DNA of 64,000 nt from an uncultured Prevotella sp. (GCA_902495455.1 CABUXJ010000006.1:1-64000), one strand, 5' to 3'; shown: positions 27,311 to 36,210, counted from the stretch's first letter. Notes: a model not told the origin generated them from the sequence alone. Made by a program: numbers and translations.

Positions 27311-27356
27311 GATTTCTGCATCTTTTGTTTTGTCATTACGTTGTCTAATATCCGTG

Positions 27357-27364
27357 CAAATGTA
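27357..27364 (-). promoter_or_regulatory. Predicted promoter -7 box of the ketopantoate reductase gene
   Basis: The minus strand reads TACATTTG, consistent with TAnnTTTG, 47 bp before the chosen ATG and back to back with the dxs promoter. Confidence 0.5.
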
Positions 27365-27407
27365 GCGATTTTTATCCTTAACGGCCGTTAATTTGGAAAT
27401 AAAAGCG

Positions 27408-27415
27408 TAACTTTG
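27408..27415 (+). promoter_or_regulatory. Predicted dxs promoter -7 box
   Basis: TAACTTTG followed by CAGGG. It is only 17 bp upstream of the first possible dxs start codon, implying a leader of about a dozen nucleotides. Confidence 0.5.
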
Positions 27416-27431
27416 CAGGGTTATTTTATAT

Positions 27432-29369
27432 GTGTTGACTTTGGAACAAAACAAATCCGGCCTGCTTGGCCATATAAAGTATCCCGACGACCTGCGTCGA
27501 CTGAGCGTCGACCAATTGCCCGAGGTGTGCCGCGAACTGCGCGAGGACATCGTCGAAGAACTGTCGGTCAACCCCGGTCACCTGGCTTCAAGCCTCGGAG
27601 TGACCGAAATCACGGTAGCCCTACATTATGTATATGATACGCCTTACGACCGCATCGTCTGGGATGTCGGCCATCAGGCATACGGCCACAAGATACTGAC
27701 CGGCCGGCGCGAACAGTTCTCGACCAACCGCAAGTTGCACGGCATCATGCCGTTCCCGTCGCCCATAGAGAGCGAATATGACTCGTTCGTCTGCGGACAC
27801 GCCAGCAACTCCATATCGGCCGCTCTGGGAATGGCCGTGGCGGCAAGAAGTGAAGAGAGCAATCGCCACATCGTCGCTGTCATCGGCGACGGAGCCATGA
27901 GCGGCGGACTGGCCTTTGAAGGCCTCAACAATGTGTCCTCGACGCCCAACGACATACTCATCATCCTCAACGACAACAACATGAGCATCGACCGCAGCGT
28001 CGGCGGCATGAAACAATATCTGCTCGAACTGAACACCAACGAGACATACAACGCCCTGCGCTTCCGCGCCGGCAATTGGTTGCGCTCCAAAGGTTTCCTC
28101 GCCGACGACCGACGCAACGGCCTCATCCGGCTCGGCAACGCGCTGAAATCGGCCATCAGCCACCAGCAGAACATCTTCGAAGGACTCAACATACGCTACT
28201 TCGGACCGTTCGACGGACACAACGTCAAGGAACTGGTCCGCGTCCTGCGGCAGCTCAAGGACATGAAAGGACCGAAGCTGCTCCACCTCCATACGACAAA
28301 AGGGAAAGGATATGAACCGGCAGAAAAGGCCGCCACGATATGGCACGCGCCGGGTAAGTTTGACCCCGCCACGGGCGAACGCATCAAAAACGAGAAGCCC
28401 GGCATGCCGCCGAAATATCAGGATGTCTTCGGTCACACTCTGCTCGAACTCGCCCGCCTAAACCCGCGCATCGTCGGAGTGACCCCCGCCATGCCCACAG
28501 GATGCTCGATGAACATCATGATGGAGGCAATGCCCGACCGTACGTTCGACGTCGGCATAGCCGAAGGCCACGCCGTGACCTTCTCCGGAGGCATGGCCAA
28601 AGACGGGCTACAGCCTTTCTGCAACATATACAGTGCTTTCGCGCAACGCGCTTACGACAATATCATACACGACGTGGCCATACTCCGGCTGCCCGTGGTC
28701 ATCTGTCTCGACCGTGCCGGACTGGTCGGTGAGGACGGAGCGACCCACCACGGCGCGTTCGACATGGCCGCCCTGAGACCCATACCCAACCTCACCATCG
28801 CATCACCGATGAACGAACACGAACTGAGACGGCTGATGTTTACGGCACAGTTGCCCGACAAGGGGACTTTTGTCATACGCTATCCGCGCGGACACGGCGT
28901 GATCAGCAACTGGAAGTGCCCGCTCGAGGAGATTGCCGTCGGCACGGGACGACGTCTGAAGGACGGCGAAGGGACGGCCGTGATGACCATCGGTCCCATC
29001 GGAAACATCGCAGCCGAAGCCATCGCAGACATCGAACGGGAACATACCGACATGCACGTGGCACACTACGACATGCGTTTCCTCAAACCATTAGACGAGA
29101 ACATTCTCGCCGAAGCAGCCCGTCGCTTCGACCACATTATCACCGTCGAGGACGGAGTGCGCAACGGCGGTTTCGGCTCGGCAGTGCTCGAATGGATGGC
29201 TGATAACGGCCATGCGCCGCGGATGACACGTATCGGTCTGCCCGACAACTTCGTCGAACACGGCACCGTGGCCCAACTGCAACACATCACGGGCATCGAC
29301 AAGGAGGCCATCATGCAGGCCATCATGGCCTCGGACATAAGAAGTAATGACGTGAAAGGCAGCAGATAA
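27432..29369 (+). CDS. dxs: 1-deoxy-D-xylulose-5-phosphate synthase
   Basis: A roughly 645-residue thiamine-diphosphate enzyme condensing pyruvate and glyceraldehyde 3-phosphate to DXP, the entry to MEP isoprenoid synthesis and the ThiG substrate. Landmarks: DVGHQAYGHKILTGRR, CGHASNSISAALGMA, the ThDP motif GDGAMSGGLAFEGLNN...NDNNMS, the central GKGYEPAE, and the C-terminal transketolase domains with DRAGLVGEDGATHHG. The frame opens at GTG (27432) or TTG (27435); the only nearby ATG (27430) is out of frame, so a non-ATG start is needed. It is followed by a repeat-filled 95-bp gap before trkA. Confidence 0.95.
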   Translation: MLTLEQNKSGLLGHIKYPDDLRRLSVDQLPEVCRELREDIVEELSVNPGHLASSLGVTEITVALHYVYDTPYDRIVWDVGHQAYGHKILTGRREQFSTNRKLHGIMPFPSPIESEYDSFVCGHASNSISAALGMAVAARSEESNRHIVAVIGDGAMSGGLAFEGLNNVSSTPNDILIILNDNNMSIDRSVGGMKQYLLELNTNETYNALRFRAGNWLRSKGFLADDRRNGLIRLGNALKSAISHQQNIFEGLNIRYFGPFDGHNVKELVRVLRQLKDMKGPKLLHLHTTKGKGYEPAEKAATIWHAPGKFDPATGERIKNEKPGMPPKYQDVFGHTLLELARLNPRIVGVTPAMPTGCSMNIMMEAMPDRTFDVGIAEGHAVTFSGGMAKDGLQPFCNIYSAFAQRAYDNIIHDVAILRLPVVICLDRAGLVGEDGATHHGAFDMAALRPIPNLTIASPMNEHELRRLMFTAQLPDKGTFVIRYPRGHGVISNWKCPLEEIAVGTGRRLKDGEGTAVMTIGPIGNIAAEAIADIEREHTDMHVAHYDMRFLKPLDENILAEAARRFDHIITVEDGVRNGGFGSAVLEWMADNGHAPRMTRIGLPDNFVEHGTVAQLQHITGIDKEAIMQAIMASDIRSNDVKGSR

Positions 29370-29384
29370 CTGGAGTTGAATGGT

Positions 29385-29464
29385 CGGTCTCCCATTCCTC
29401 CCATCCCTCCCATCCCTCCCATAAACTCCCATAACTCCCATAACTCCCATAACTCCCATAACTT
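29385..29464 (+). repeat. Tandem ACTCCCATA repeats upstream of trkA
   Basis: CCTCCCATC units pass into four to five copies of ACTCCCATA, ending two bases before the trkA ATG. The region replaces a normal leader and could vary in copy number. The complementary motif occurs at 1585-1640. Confidence 0.75.
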
Positions 29465-30823
29465 ATGAAGATTATCATCGGCGGTGCCGGTGCGGTCGGC
29501 ACCCACTTGGCCAAGCTCCTCTCCCGCGACAATCAGGACTGCACTCTGATCGACGAAGACGAAGAACGGCTCGCCGGACTTGACGGCGAATACGACATCA
29601 TGACCGTGCTGGACTCGCCGACCAGCATCCGCGCACTGAATGAGGCCGGAGCAAAGGACGCCGACCTCTTCGTCGGGGTCACACCGGACGAGAGCCGCAA
29701 CATGAACGCATGTATGATTGCCCACGCTATGGGCGCCAAAAAGACAGTGGCTCGCATCGACAATTATGAATATCTTGCCTCAGAGCACAACTCTTTCTTC
29801 AAAAAAATAGGCATAGACTCACTCATCTATCCCGAAGTGCTGGCCGCAAGAGACATCAACAACTGTCTCAGCCTTAGCTGGGCACGCCAGCAACTGGACG
29901 TCTTCGGAGGAACATTGGTACTCCTCGGCGTCAAACTCTACGCCACATGCGAAATCCTCAACCAACCGCTGCGAACGCTCTGCGGACCGGATGATCCTTA
30001 TCTCGTGGTGGCAATCAAGCGCGGAACCGACACAATCATACCAGGAGGAAACGACGAACTCCACGAACGGGACCTCGTTTTCTTCATGACCAAGAGCGAG
30101 GATGTGCCCTACATACGTAAGATTGTGGGCAAGGAACACTACTCGGACGTACGCAACGTCATCATCATGGGAGGCAGCAAGACGGCTGTAAGAGCATCTC
30201 TGACAGCACCGGACAACATGAAAATCAAGGTCATCGAGCGTCGGGAGGAACGCTGCGAACGCCTCAACCAACTGCTCGGAGAGACAGACACAATGGTCAT
30301 ACACGGCGACGGGCGTGACATCGGACTACTGGAAGAAGAAGGAATAAGGAACACTCAGGCGTTCGTCGCACTGACAGAACACGCCGAAACCAACATCCTC
30401 GCCTGTCTGACAGCCAAGCGTCTCGGAGTGAGAAAGACCATCGCGATGGTCGAAAACCTCGACTACGTGAAGATGGCGGAGGAACTTGACATCGGAACAA
30501 TCATCAACAAGAAGACCATCGCGGCCAGCCACATATACCAAATGATGCTTGACGCAAAGGTGAGCAACATGCGCTCGCTGATGATGATAGACTCGGAAGT
30601 GGCTGAATTTACCGCCGCACAGGGTTCGCCGGTGACGAAGAAGCCCGTCAAGGCACTCGGTCTGCCGTTTGGTGTGACAATCGGCGGACTGGCACGGAAC
30701 GGCAAGGGCATGCTCGTCAACGGTAATTCGCAGATTGAAGCGGGCGATGCCGTAATGGTGTTCTGCCACGAACATAACATGAAAAAGATAGAGAAATACT
30801 TCAAATCCGCCTCGTTATGGTAG
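29465..30823 (+). CDS. trkA: Trk system potassium transporter peripheral subunit TrkA
   Basis: A 452-residue cytoplasmic regulator with two RCK_N/RCK_C repeats. The first Rossmann motif is GGAGAVGTHLAKLL with acidic Asp at strand 2 (IDEDEERL); the second domain begins IIMGGSKTAV near residue 232. It binds NAD(H)/ATP and gates TrkH. It lies 36 bp upstream of trkH and both form an operon; tandem repeats directly precede its start. Confidence 0.95.
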   Translation: MKIIIGGAGAVGTHLAKLLSRDNQDCTLIDEDEERLAGLDGEYDIMTVLDSPTSIRALNEAGAKDADLFVGVTPDESRNMNACMIAHAMGAKKTVARIDNYEYLASEHNSFFKKIGIDSLIYPEVLAARDINNCLSLSWARQQLDVFGGTLVLLGVKLYATCEILNQPLRTLCGPDDPYLVVAIKRGTDTIIPGGNDELHERDLVFFMTKSEDVPYIRKIVGKEHYSDVRNVIIMGGSKTAVRASLTAPDNMKIKVIERREERCERLNQLLGETDTMVIHGDGRDIGLLEEEGIRNTQAFVALTEHAETNILACLTAKRLGVRKTIAMVENLDYVKMAEELDIGTIINKKTIAASHIYQMMLDAKVSNMRSLMMIDSEVAEFTAAQGSPVTKKPVKALGLPFGVTIGGLARNGKGMLVNGNSQIEAGDAVMVFCHEHNMKKIEKYFKSASLW

Positions 30824-30859
30824 CCGCAGGATTGCTCCCAAACCTCAATACTCATCGTT

Positions 30860-32317
30860 ATGGTAAACTTTAGGATTGTCTCCAAAATCATCGGACAGCT
30901 CCTTTTCCTTGAAGGGGCGTTCATGTTGTGCTGCTTTCTGATGGCTCTCTACTATGACGAAGACGACGTTATGGCCTTCATCATATCCCTGATAGCCACC
31001 GTCGGGGCGGGACTTATCTTCAAGTATTTCGGCCGTGACGCCTCCAACAACATGAGCCGGCGCGACGCCTACCTCGTCGTGACGTCAACGTGGATTATCT
31101 TCAGCGTCTTCGGCATGCTGCCATATATCGTCGGCGGATACATAACCCACCTGCCGGACGCCTACTTCGAGACCATGTCTGGATTCACGACGACCGGCGC
31201 GACCATCCTCGACAGCGTCGAAGAGCTGCCCCACGGGATCCTCTTCTGGCGCTCGCTGACCCAATGGATAGGCGGACTGGGAATCGTCTTCTTCACCATC
31301 GCCATCCTTCCGTCGATGGTCGGGGGAAGCGTGAAGGTCTTCGCGGCCGAAGCCACCGGCCCCATAAGGTCGAAGATGCACCCCCGTCTGAGCACAAGCG
31401 CCAAATGGATATGGTCTATTTACCTTGGTCTGACGGTGGCCTGCATGCTCGCTTTTTGGGTGGCGGGAATGAGTCTGTTCGACAGCGTCAACTATTCGAT
31501 GTCCACGACGGCAACGGGCGGTTTCTCAACCCATAACGACAGCACCGAATATTTCCGCTCGCCGGCCATAGAATACGCCGGAATAGTGTTCCAATTCCTT
31601 TCCGGAATCAACTTCACGCTGCTCTACATGGCTGCCTTCAAGGGCAAACTGCGCAACATGCTGTCCAATTCCGAGTTCCGGCTATACATCGCCGTCGTCT
31701 CCATCGCGACGGTATGGATAATGTATCTGCTCATCGCCCGGCTTGACTACGGCTTTGAACGCGCCTTCCGCAGCGCTCTGTTCCAAGTCGTTTCGTTCAT
31801 AACGACGACAGGACTGTTCAACGACAACGCCGGTGCATGGCCCCACATAACGTGGGTAATCCTCGGATCATGTATGTTCATCGGAGCTTGTGCCGGATCG
31901 ACGAGCGGCGGATTCAAGTGCATCCGTGGCGTGATGGTGCTCAAAGTCCTGCGCAACGAGTTCCGCCATCTGCTTCACCCGAACGCTGTCCTGCCCGTAA
32001 AGATCAACGGTCAAAGTGTCCCCAATTCGAAAATAACCACTCTTCTGGCGTTCTTTTCCGCCTACGTGCTGATGTGTCTGATTGCCGCCACAATTATGAT
32101 TGTGGCCGGAGTAGACAATGTCAACGCCATAACAATCTCACTGAGCTGTATGAGCAACGTCGGTCCGACGCTCGGAACGGAAATCGGTCCGGTCATGTCG
32201 TGGGGACAGTTGCCTGACATCGTGAAATGGATTTGCTCCCTGCTGATGCTCATGGGACGTCTGGAGATAATGTCGGTGTTGCTCCTCTTCACCCGCAGCT
32301 ACTGGACGGAGAACTGA
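30860..32317 (+). CDS. trkH: Trk-type potassium uptake transporter membrane subunit TrkH
   Basis: A 485-residue polytopic protein with four M1-P-M2 repeats of the TrkH/KtrB family. Selectivity-filter loops are visible as SGFTTTGATI, STTATGGFSTH, ITTTGLFND and SCMSNVGPTLG, the last carrying the Gly conserved in pore 4. It takes up potassium driven by the ion gradient together with TrkA. It is followed by a perfect 67-bp palindrome facing the convergent DUF4435 gene. Confidence 0.95.
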   Translation: MVNFRIVSKIIGQLLFLEGAFMLCCFLMALYYDEDDVMAFIISLIATVGAGLIFKYFGRDASNNMSRRDAYLVVTSTWIIFSVFGMLPYIVGGYITHLPDAYFETMSGFTTTGATILDSVEELPHGILFWRSLTQWIGGLGIVFFTIAILPSMVGGSVKVFAAEATGPIRSKMHPRLSTSAKWIWSIYLGLTVACMLAFWVAGMSLFDSVNYSMSTTATGGFSTHNDSTEYFRSPAIEYAGIVFQFLSGINFTLLYMAAFKGKLRNMLSNSEFRLYIAVVSIATVWIMYLLIARLDYGFERAFRSALFQVVSFITTTGLFNDNAGAWPHITWVILGSCMFIGACAGSTSGGFKCIRGVMVLKVLRNEFRHLLHPNAVLPVKINGQSVPNSKITTLLAFFSAYVLMCLIAATIMIVAGVDNVNAITISLSCMSNVGPTLGTEIGPVMSWGQLPDIVKWICSLLMLMGRLEIMSVLLLFTRSYWTEN

Positions 32318-32351
32318 TAGAAGTACATTTTAAGGAGATAGAAGAAGATAG

Positions 32352-32515
32352 AAGGAGATAAAGGGAGACGGTTAAGGAGATAGAAGGAGATAAAAGGAGA
32401 AAAAGGAAGATAAAGGACGTATGTCTTGGCATTTAAACAAAGACAATTGTCCTTTATCTTCCTTTTTCTCCTTTTATCTCCTTCTATCTCCTTAACCGTC
32501 TCCCTTTATCTCCTT
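32352..32515. repeat. Perfect 67-bp inverted repeat (AGGAGATA units)
   Basis: 32352-32418 is the exact reverse complement of 32449-32515, around a 30-nt loop that extends the stem further (TGTCTT/AAGACA). The arms are built from AAGGAGATA-like units. The right arm covers the last 24 bp of the DUF4435 coding sequence, encoding its KTVKEIKG-like tail. The position between convergent genes fits a bidirectional terminator. Confidence 0.85.
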
Positions 32516-33532
32516 AACCGTTTTCTCTTCCCCTTCGGCGGCACCGTCCAGCAGCCGGCTGACATCCTCATGAAGCCGGACGAACTGCGGACAGTACATA
32601 TATCCCATGTTCTTCTTCAACATCGAGCGTATGTCGGCTATGCTGTTTTCGTAACACGACATCTCGTTGCGCATCTGCGTGCGGTGGGCCGCCGTGGCAT
32701 ATATCTCCCTTTCGCGTTCCTGCCGCAGCCGGTTGCACACCTTGTTGAGTATCGGAACGACCACGGTGTCGAAGACGTGATGACCCTGCATATATAGATA
32801 TGTAGTCTGCGGCGTCACGCCCAGCGCTGCCAGTTCGTCCTTCATACGCAGATAGCCGGTCTTGGCCTTGGGGTAATGCTGCTGCAGGGCATGGACCTTG
32901 CGTCCCACCTTGTGGCGGAGATGGTCGATGGAGGCCATCGGATTGTCGACATTGAAACCGCCCGGATCTACGATGCGGCAGAAGTCGGTGATGGAGAAAT
33001 ATGGATAATTGCCCGTGCGGTATGCCCATACGGACCATACGAACAACGGGTAGCAGGCTTCGGAGTACAGGCGGAAGTATTCTTCAAAGTCGAATATAGC
33101 GTGGTCATTGAGCGTAACCATCACACAGACGTCATGGAGGCTGCGCGCATAACACTGGAAGTTCTCTATCGCATAGACGTAGGTGTGGAGCACGTAGGGG
33201 TTGGAGATGACCTTGCGCGACTGATCCGTGCACCCCTGGAGCAGATAGTCGTAGTCGGCATCGACACAGGCTATCATGTCTCGGCCCGTTCCTCCAGCTA
33301 TCAGACTCATCAGCACGGATTTCTTGCCGCGCTGGAGTGTTCCCTTGGAAGGCAGCATCACCTCAAAATAACGTCTGTCGTTTTCAAGCGGACTCAGCAC
33401 CGTGCGCCAGAAGAAGATGTCGTCGTAACTCTCCACGTATGCCACAATGCGACGCCGCGCTTTCTTCGGGGCCATTCGGTTGGCAGCCTCGAAGTATCCG
33501 GATGTGATGTTGTCTTTCAGGCGACGGGACAT
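32492..33532 (-). CDS. DUF4435 (TOPRIM-like) protein, partner of AAA ATPase
   Basis: A 346-residue protein with DUF4435, a TOPRIM-related nuclease-like fold. The expected acidic residues are present: Glu34 in AYVESYDDIFFW and the DxD of ACVDADYDYLL (Asp91, Asp93). The rest is helical, with the C-terminal part (about 270-330) rich in charged residues. In the anti-phage PARIS system, AriB is a DUF4435 TOPRIM protein held by the ATPase AriA and released by phage anti-restriction proteins. This pair has the same order and domain content but sits among housekeeping genes, so the function may differ. The last eight residues are encoded by the palindrome at 32352-32515. Confidence 0.8.
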   Translation of the reverse strand: MSRRLKDNITSGYFEAANRMAPKKARRRIVAYVESYDDIFFWRTVLSPLENDRRYFEVMLPSKGTLQRGKKSVLMSLIAGGTGRDMIACVDADYDYLLQGCTDQSRKVISNPYVLHTYVYAIENFQCYARSLHDVCVMVTLNDHAIFDFEEYFRLYSEACYPLFVWSVWAYRTGNYPYFSITDFCRIVDPGGFNVDNPMASIDHLRHKVGRKVHALQQHYPKAKTGYLRMKDELAALGVTPQTTYLYMQGHHVFDTVVVPILNKVCNRLRQEREREIYATAAHRTQMRNEMSCYENSIADIRSMLKKNMGYMYCPQFVRLHEDVSRLLDGAAEGEEKTVKEIKGDG

Positions 33533-33545
33533 GGTTGTTGATTTT

Positions 33546-33600
33546 TAAGGTCTTTAAAGTCTTTAAGGACCTTAAGGTCTTTAAGGTTTTTAAGGTCACT
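33546..33600. repeat. Tandem CTTTAAGG-type repeats between ATPase and DUF4435 genes
   Basis: Six or so copies of AAGGTCTTT/AAAGTCTTT make up most of the 77-bp gap inside this two-gene unit. The same motif with palindromic CCTTAAGG occurs at 36093-36124, upstream of the yitT-like gene. Confidence 0.7.
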
Positions 33601-33609
33601 AAATGCTGT

Positions 33610-34434
33610 CTACCCCACCGTTATGTCGCTGACCTCCGTCACCTTGTCCATCCAGCCGTTCATGATCACAGCCGGCGAATGGGTCGTGAGGATGATCTGG
33701 ACGTTGGGATTCAGCTCGACGATGAGGTCGATGAGCTGCTTCTGCCAGTCGATGTGCAGACTGATCTCCGGTTCGTCCATAAAGAGGACATAGTGCTGGC
33801 CGTCCTCGATGAGCACCGTCAGCAGGATGGCCAGCATCTGTTTCTCACCGCTGGAGAGCTGATACGGCAGCAGTTCCTCACCTATCTGTGTGAACGCGAT
33901 TTCGTTTTTCGAGCGTATCAGCCGCTTGCCGGTCTCTGCGAAGAGGCGGTCTATCATGTCCTGAAACTTCCGTTTCGGCTCCGACAGCTGCTGCGCCCGT
34001 TGCGCGCTGTCCGCCTCACCGCTTTGAAGAACCTCGATGATACGGTTGCCGATGTTGACCTGATAGTCCAGATATTTCCGCTGGAGCTGGTATAGCTGCC
34101 AGTCCAGCTCCGTGGCGACGGAAGCATCGACTATCTTATTCATCACCTCACCCGACACCAAAGGCCGGTCGAAACTCCTGATGACGTCATAGCGTATCCA
34201 CCGCGCGTCCTCCGGTTCGACTCCGAGGCGCACCCCCTTGAGCAGATGGCTGGGGAACTCGCCACCGGAGAGCAGTCCGCGCACGACCTTGTTGAGTATC
34301 GTGCTCTTGCCGACACCGTTGATACCGCTCAGGATGTTGACCTTACGGTCCAGCTTCCACTTGATGTGTTTCATGCCGCTCCACAGCGAGTCAATCTCTA
34401 TTTCGGTTATATAGTCTGCATATTTCATTGGCAT
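33610..34434 (-). CDS. AAA family (ABC-type) ATPase, partner of DUF4435 protein
   Basis: A 274-residue SMC/ABC-type ATPase of the AAA_15/AAA_21 class. Walker A is SGINGVGKST (36-45), the signature is QLSSGEKQML, Walker B is YVLFMDEPEISLH, and an H-loop histidine is in LTTHSPAVI. The central about 80 residues form a helical lid with a coiled-coil flavour. It is transcribed before the DUF4435 gene. In PARIS the ATPase AriA forms the scaffold that senses a phage trigger; this protein is shorter than typical AriA. It is divergent from the EamA transporter gene. Confidence 0.82.
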   Translation of the reverse strand: MPMKYADYITEIEIDSLWSGMKHIKWKLDRKVNILSGINGVGKSTILNKVVRGLLSGGEFPSHLLKGVRLGVEPEDARWIRYDVIRSFDRPLVSGEVMNKIVDASVATELDWQLYQLQRKYLDYQVNIGNRIIEVLQSGEADSAQRAQQLSEPKRKFQDMIDRLFAETGKRLIRSKNEIAFTQIGEELLPYQLSSGEKQMLAILLTVLIEDGQHYVLFMDEPEISLHIDWQKQLIDLIVELNPNVQIILTTHSPAVIMNGWMDKVTEVSDITVG

Positions 34435-34513
34435 ACGGTTGATTTATGTTACTCTGTCAGCAAATATACGAAGATTATCGCACACCGCAATGCGCCGGGC
34501 TCTTATTTTTTTG

Positions 34514-34521
34514 TAATTTTG
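34514..34521 (+). promoter_or_regulatory. Predicted promoter -7 box of the EamA transporter gene
   Basis: TAATTTTG followed by CAGCC, matching TAnnTTTG, about 28 bp upstream of the first ATG. Confidence 0.5.
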
Positions 34522-34548
34522 CAGCCTCACAGGACTATATATATATTA

Positions 34549-35475
34549 ATGTATATGAACGACAAAAACTATCGCCCGCTCCTCGCCCACCTCAGCATGT
34601 TCGGCGCCTGCGCCTTCTGGGGACTGATGGCTCCCATCGGCAAGGATGCCATGACCCACGGTCTCACCGGCATCGACATGGTCACATTCCGTGTCTGCGG
34701 GGCCGCATTGCTCTTCTGGCTGACATCATTTTTCACACCGCGCGAACATGTCTCGCGCCGCGACCTCATGCTCCTGCCCTTGGCCGGACTCTTCGGACTC
34801 GTCACCAACCAGTGTTGCTACACCATCGGACTGAGCATCACGACGCCCGTCAACGCCAGCATCGTCACCACCTCAATGCCTATCTTCGCCATGATTCTGG
34901 CCGCGCTGATACTCAAGGAACCCATCACTGGGCGCAAGGCCCTCGGCGTGCTCATGGGATGTAGCGGCGCGCTCATCCTCATCCTCACGAGTGCCGCGGC
35001 CACCGACGCCAAGGTCGGCGACATCCGCGGCGACCTGCTCTGCCTGTTCGCGCAGTTTTCGTTTGCACTCTATCTCGCCCTGTTCAGTCCGCTCGTGCGC
35101 CGCTATTCCGTGTTCACCATCAACAAGTGGATGTTTCTCTGGGCCGCCGTCTTCATCCTGCCGTTTTCGTGGCCTCACGTGGCGGCCATCCGATGGGCCG
35201 ACGTGCCCGTCAGAACATGGTGGGAGACGGCCTATATCATCTTTGTGGCGACCTATCTGAGCTATATCCTGACTATGGTTGGCCAGCGAACGCTGCGCCC
35301 GACCGTCGTCAGCATCTACAACTACGTCCAGCCTCTCGTCTCCGTCATCGTCAGCGTCGCTGTCGGCATGGCCGCCTTCCGCCCTTCCCACGCCCTCGCC
35401 GTGGTGCTGGTCTGCTCCGGAGTATGGCTTGTGACGAAGTCGAAGAGCCGCCGGGACATGGAGAGGGAGAAATAG
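34549..35475 (+). CDS. EamA family (DMT) transporter
   Basis: A 308-residue permease of the drug/metabolite transporter superfamily with two EamA domains and about ten membrane helices. Repeated landmarks are GACAFWGLMAPIGK in the first half and the EXXXX-like ALILKEPITGRKALG segment, while YNYVQPLVSVIVSVAVGM marks the second. The substrate cannot be assigned. The start is ATG 34549 (or 34555); the open frame further upstream precedes the promoter box. Confidence 0.9.
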   Translation: MYMNDKNYRPLLAHLSMFGACAFWGLMAPIGKDAMTHGLTGIDMVTFRVCGAALLFWLTSFFTPREHVSRRDLMLLPLAGLFGLVTNQCCYTIGLSITTPVNASIVTTSMPIFAMILAALILKEPITGRKALGVLMGCSGALILILTSAAATDAKVGDIRGDLLCLFAQFSFALYLALFSPLVRRYSVFTINKWMFLWAAVFILPFSWPHVAAIRWADVPVRTWWETAYIIFVATYLSYILTMVGQRTLRPTVVSIYNYVQPLVSVIVSVAVGMAAFRPSHALAVVLVCSGVWLVTKSKSRRDMEREK

Positions 35476-35476
35476 G

Positions 35477-35640
35477 AGGGGCCTCTCCCCGGCCCTCCCC
35501 AAGGGGAGGGTGCCTACGAGGTGACTTGTTCCTCCGTACATATTCATATTACATAATCGAAAAGAGCGAGGGCTTATAAAAAAATGGCAGGAAAATTGTC
35601 TCCACCAAGTACGGTTGTAACCATACTTGACGGTCTGCAA
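35477..35640. repeat. C/G-rich dispersed repeat, copy D1
   Basis: Bases 35487-35524 (CCCCGGCCCTCCCC ... ACGAGGTGA) are identical to 37123-37160. Similarity continues into a roughly 100-nt tail with GTACATA, TAAAAAAA and GGCAGG(A/G)AAA blocks, then CTCC(A/G)CCA. It starts one or two bases after the EamA stop codon. Confidence 0.75.
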
Positions 35641-35659
35641 CGCTTTCCGAATTTTTCCA

Positions 35660-36128
35660 ACAAAAAGTGTTAAAAAAGGCCTTTAAACGCCTCCATTTTG
35701 CCATTCTTTCAAAAAAAATCAGACGGTCTCAAATATCGCAGTTTTGCGCGTGCAAGTGTAATCGACTGATGATAAGATTGTTATCCCGCAAAATTTCGAT
35801 TTGTGCAATTTTTCAGCGCCGAAAAACGCCTTTTTCGGCCTCAAAACGTTGCTTTTTCATTGCCGCGGCGGCCCCGTTGGTCTGCAACGAGCACGCCGTT
35901 GGCTTGCAACGGGGCGCTCGTCAGAACCCCGCGGCAGCCCCGTTGCAACCTCGCGGGGCCGCTACGGCAAGACTACCGCTTGGCGAACATGATTTTCCGG
36001 CCATTCGGAGGCAAAATTCTCGCATTTTCGTTTGTCCGGATTTTTTTAGCAACGATTTTTACAATCGAGCGGCAAAGTCCTTCCGATAGATAACGTCTTT
36101 AAGGTCCTTAAGGTCCTTAAAGACTTCC
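35660..36128. repeat. GC-rich hairpin-array repeat, copy C
   Basis: It shares CTCAAATAT..GCAGTTTTGCGCGTGCA (about 35728-35757) with copy A2, and the CCGTTGCAA...GCGGGGCC...ACGGCAAGAC block (35938-35972) with A1/A2. A perfect 9-bp hairpin lies at 35818-35839. The last about 30 bp are CTTTAAGGTCC tandem units. I find no gene in the stretch. Confidence 0.7.
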
Positions 36129-36151
36129 CTTTACAAAAAAACAGACTTTCG

Positions 36152-36183
36152 TTTGGTGAGCGCAGAAAATTGAATTAACTTTG
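36152..36183 (+). promoter_or_regulatory. Predicted promoter of the YitT-like gene
   Basis: TTTG (36152-36155) and TAACTTTG (36176-36183) are spaced 20 nt apart, an excellent Bacteroidetes promoter. Start codon ATG lies at 36211. Confidence 0.6.
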
Positions 36184-36210
36184 CACTAAACAAACAAAAG
36201 ACGTCAAGCC

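Noticed and set aside
33384..33599. Possible small protein beginning with Thr-Leu-Lys-rich repeats
   Set aside because: Its start lies in the tandem repeat and it continues out of frame over the DUF4435 gene; there is no independent support.
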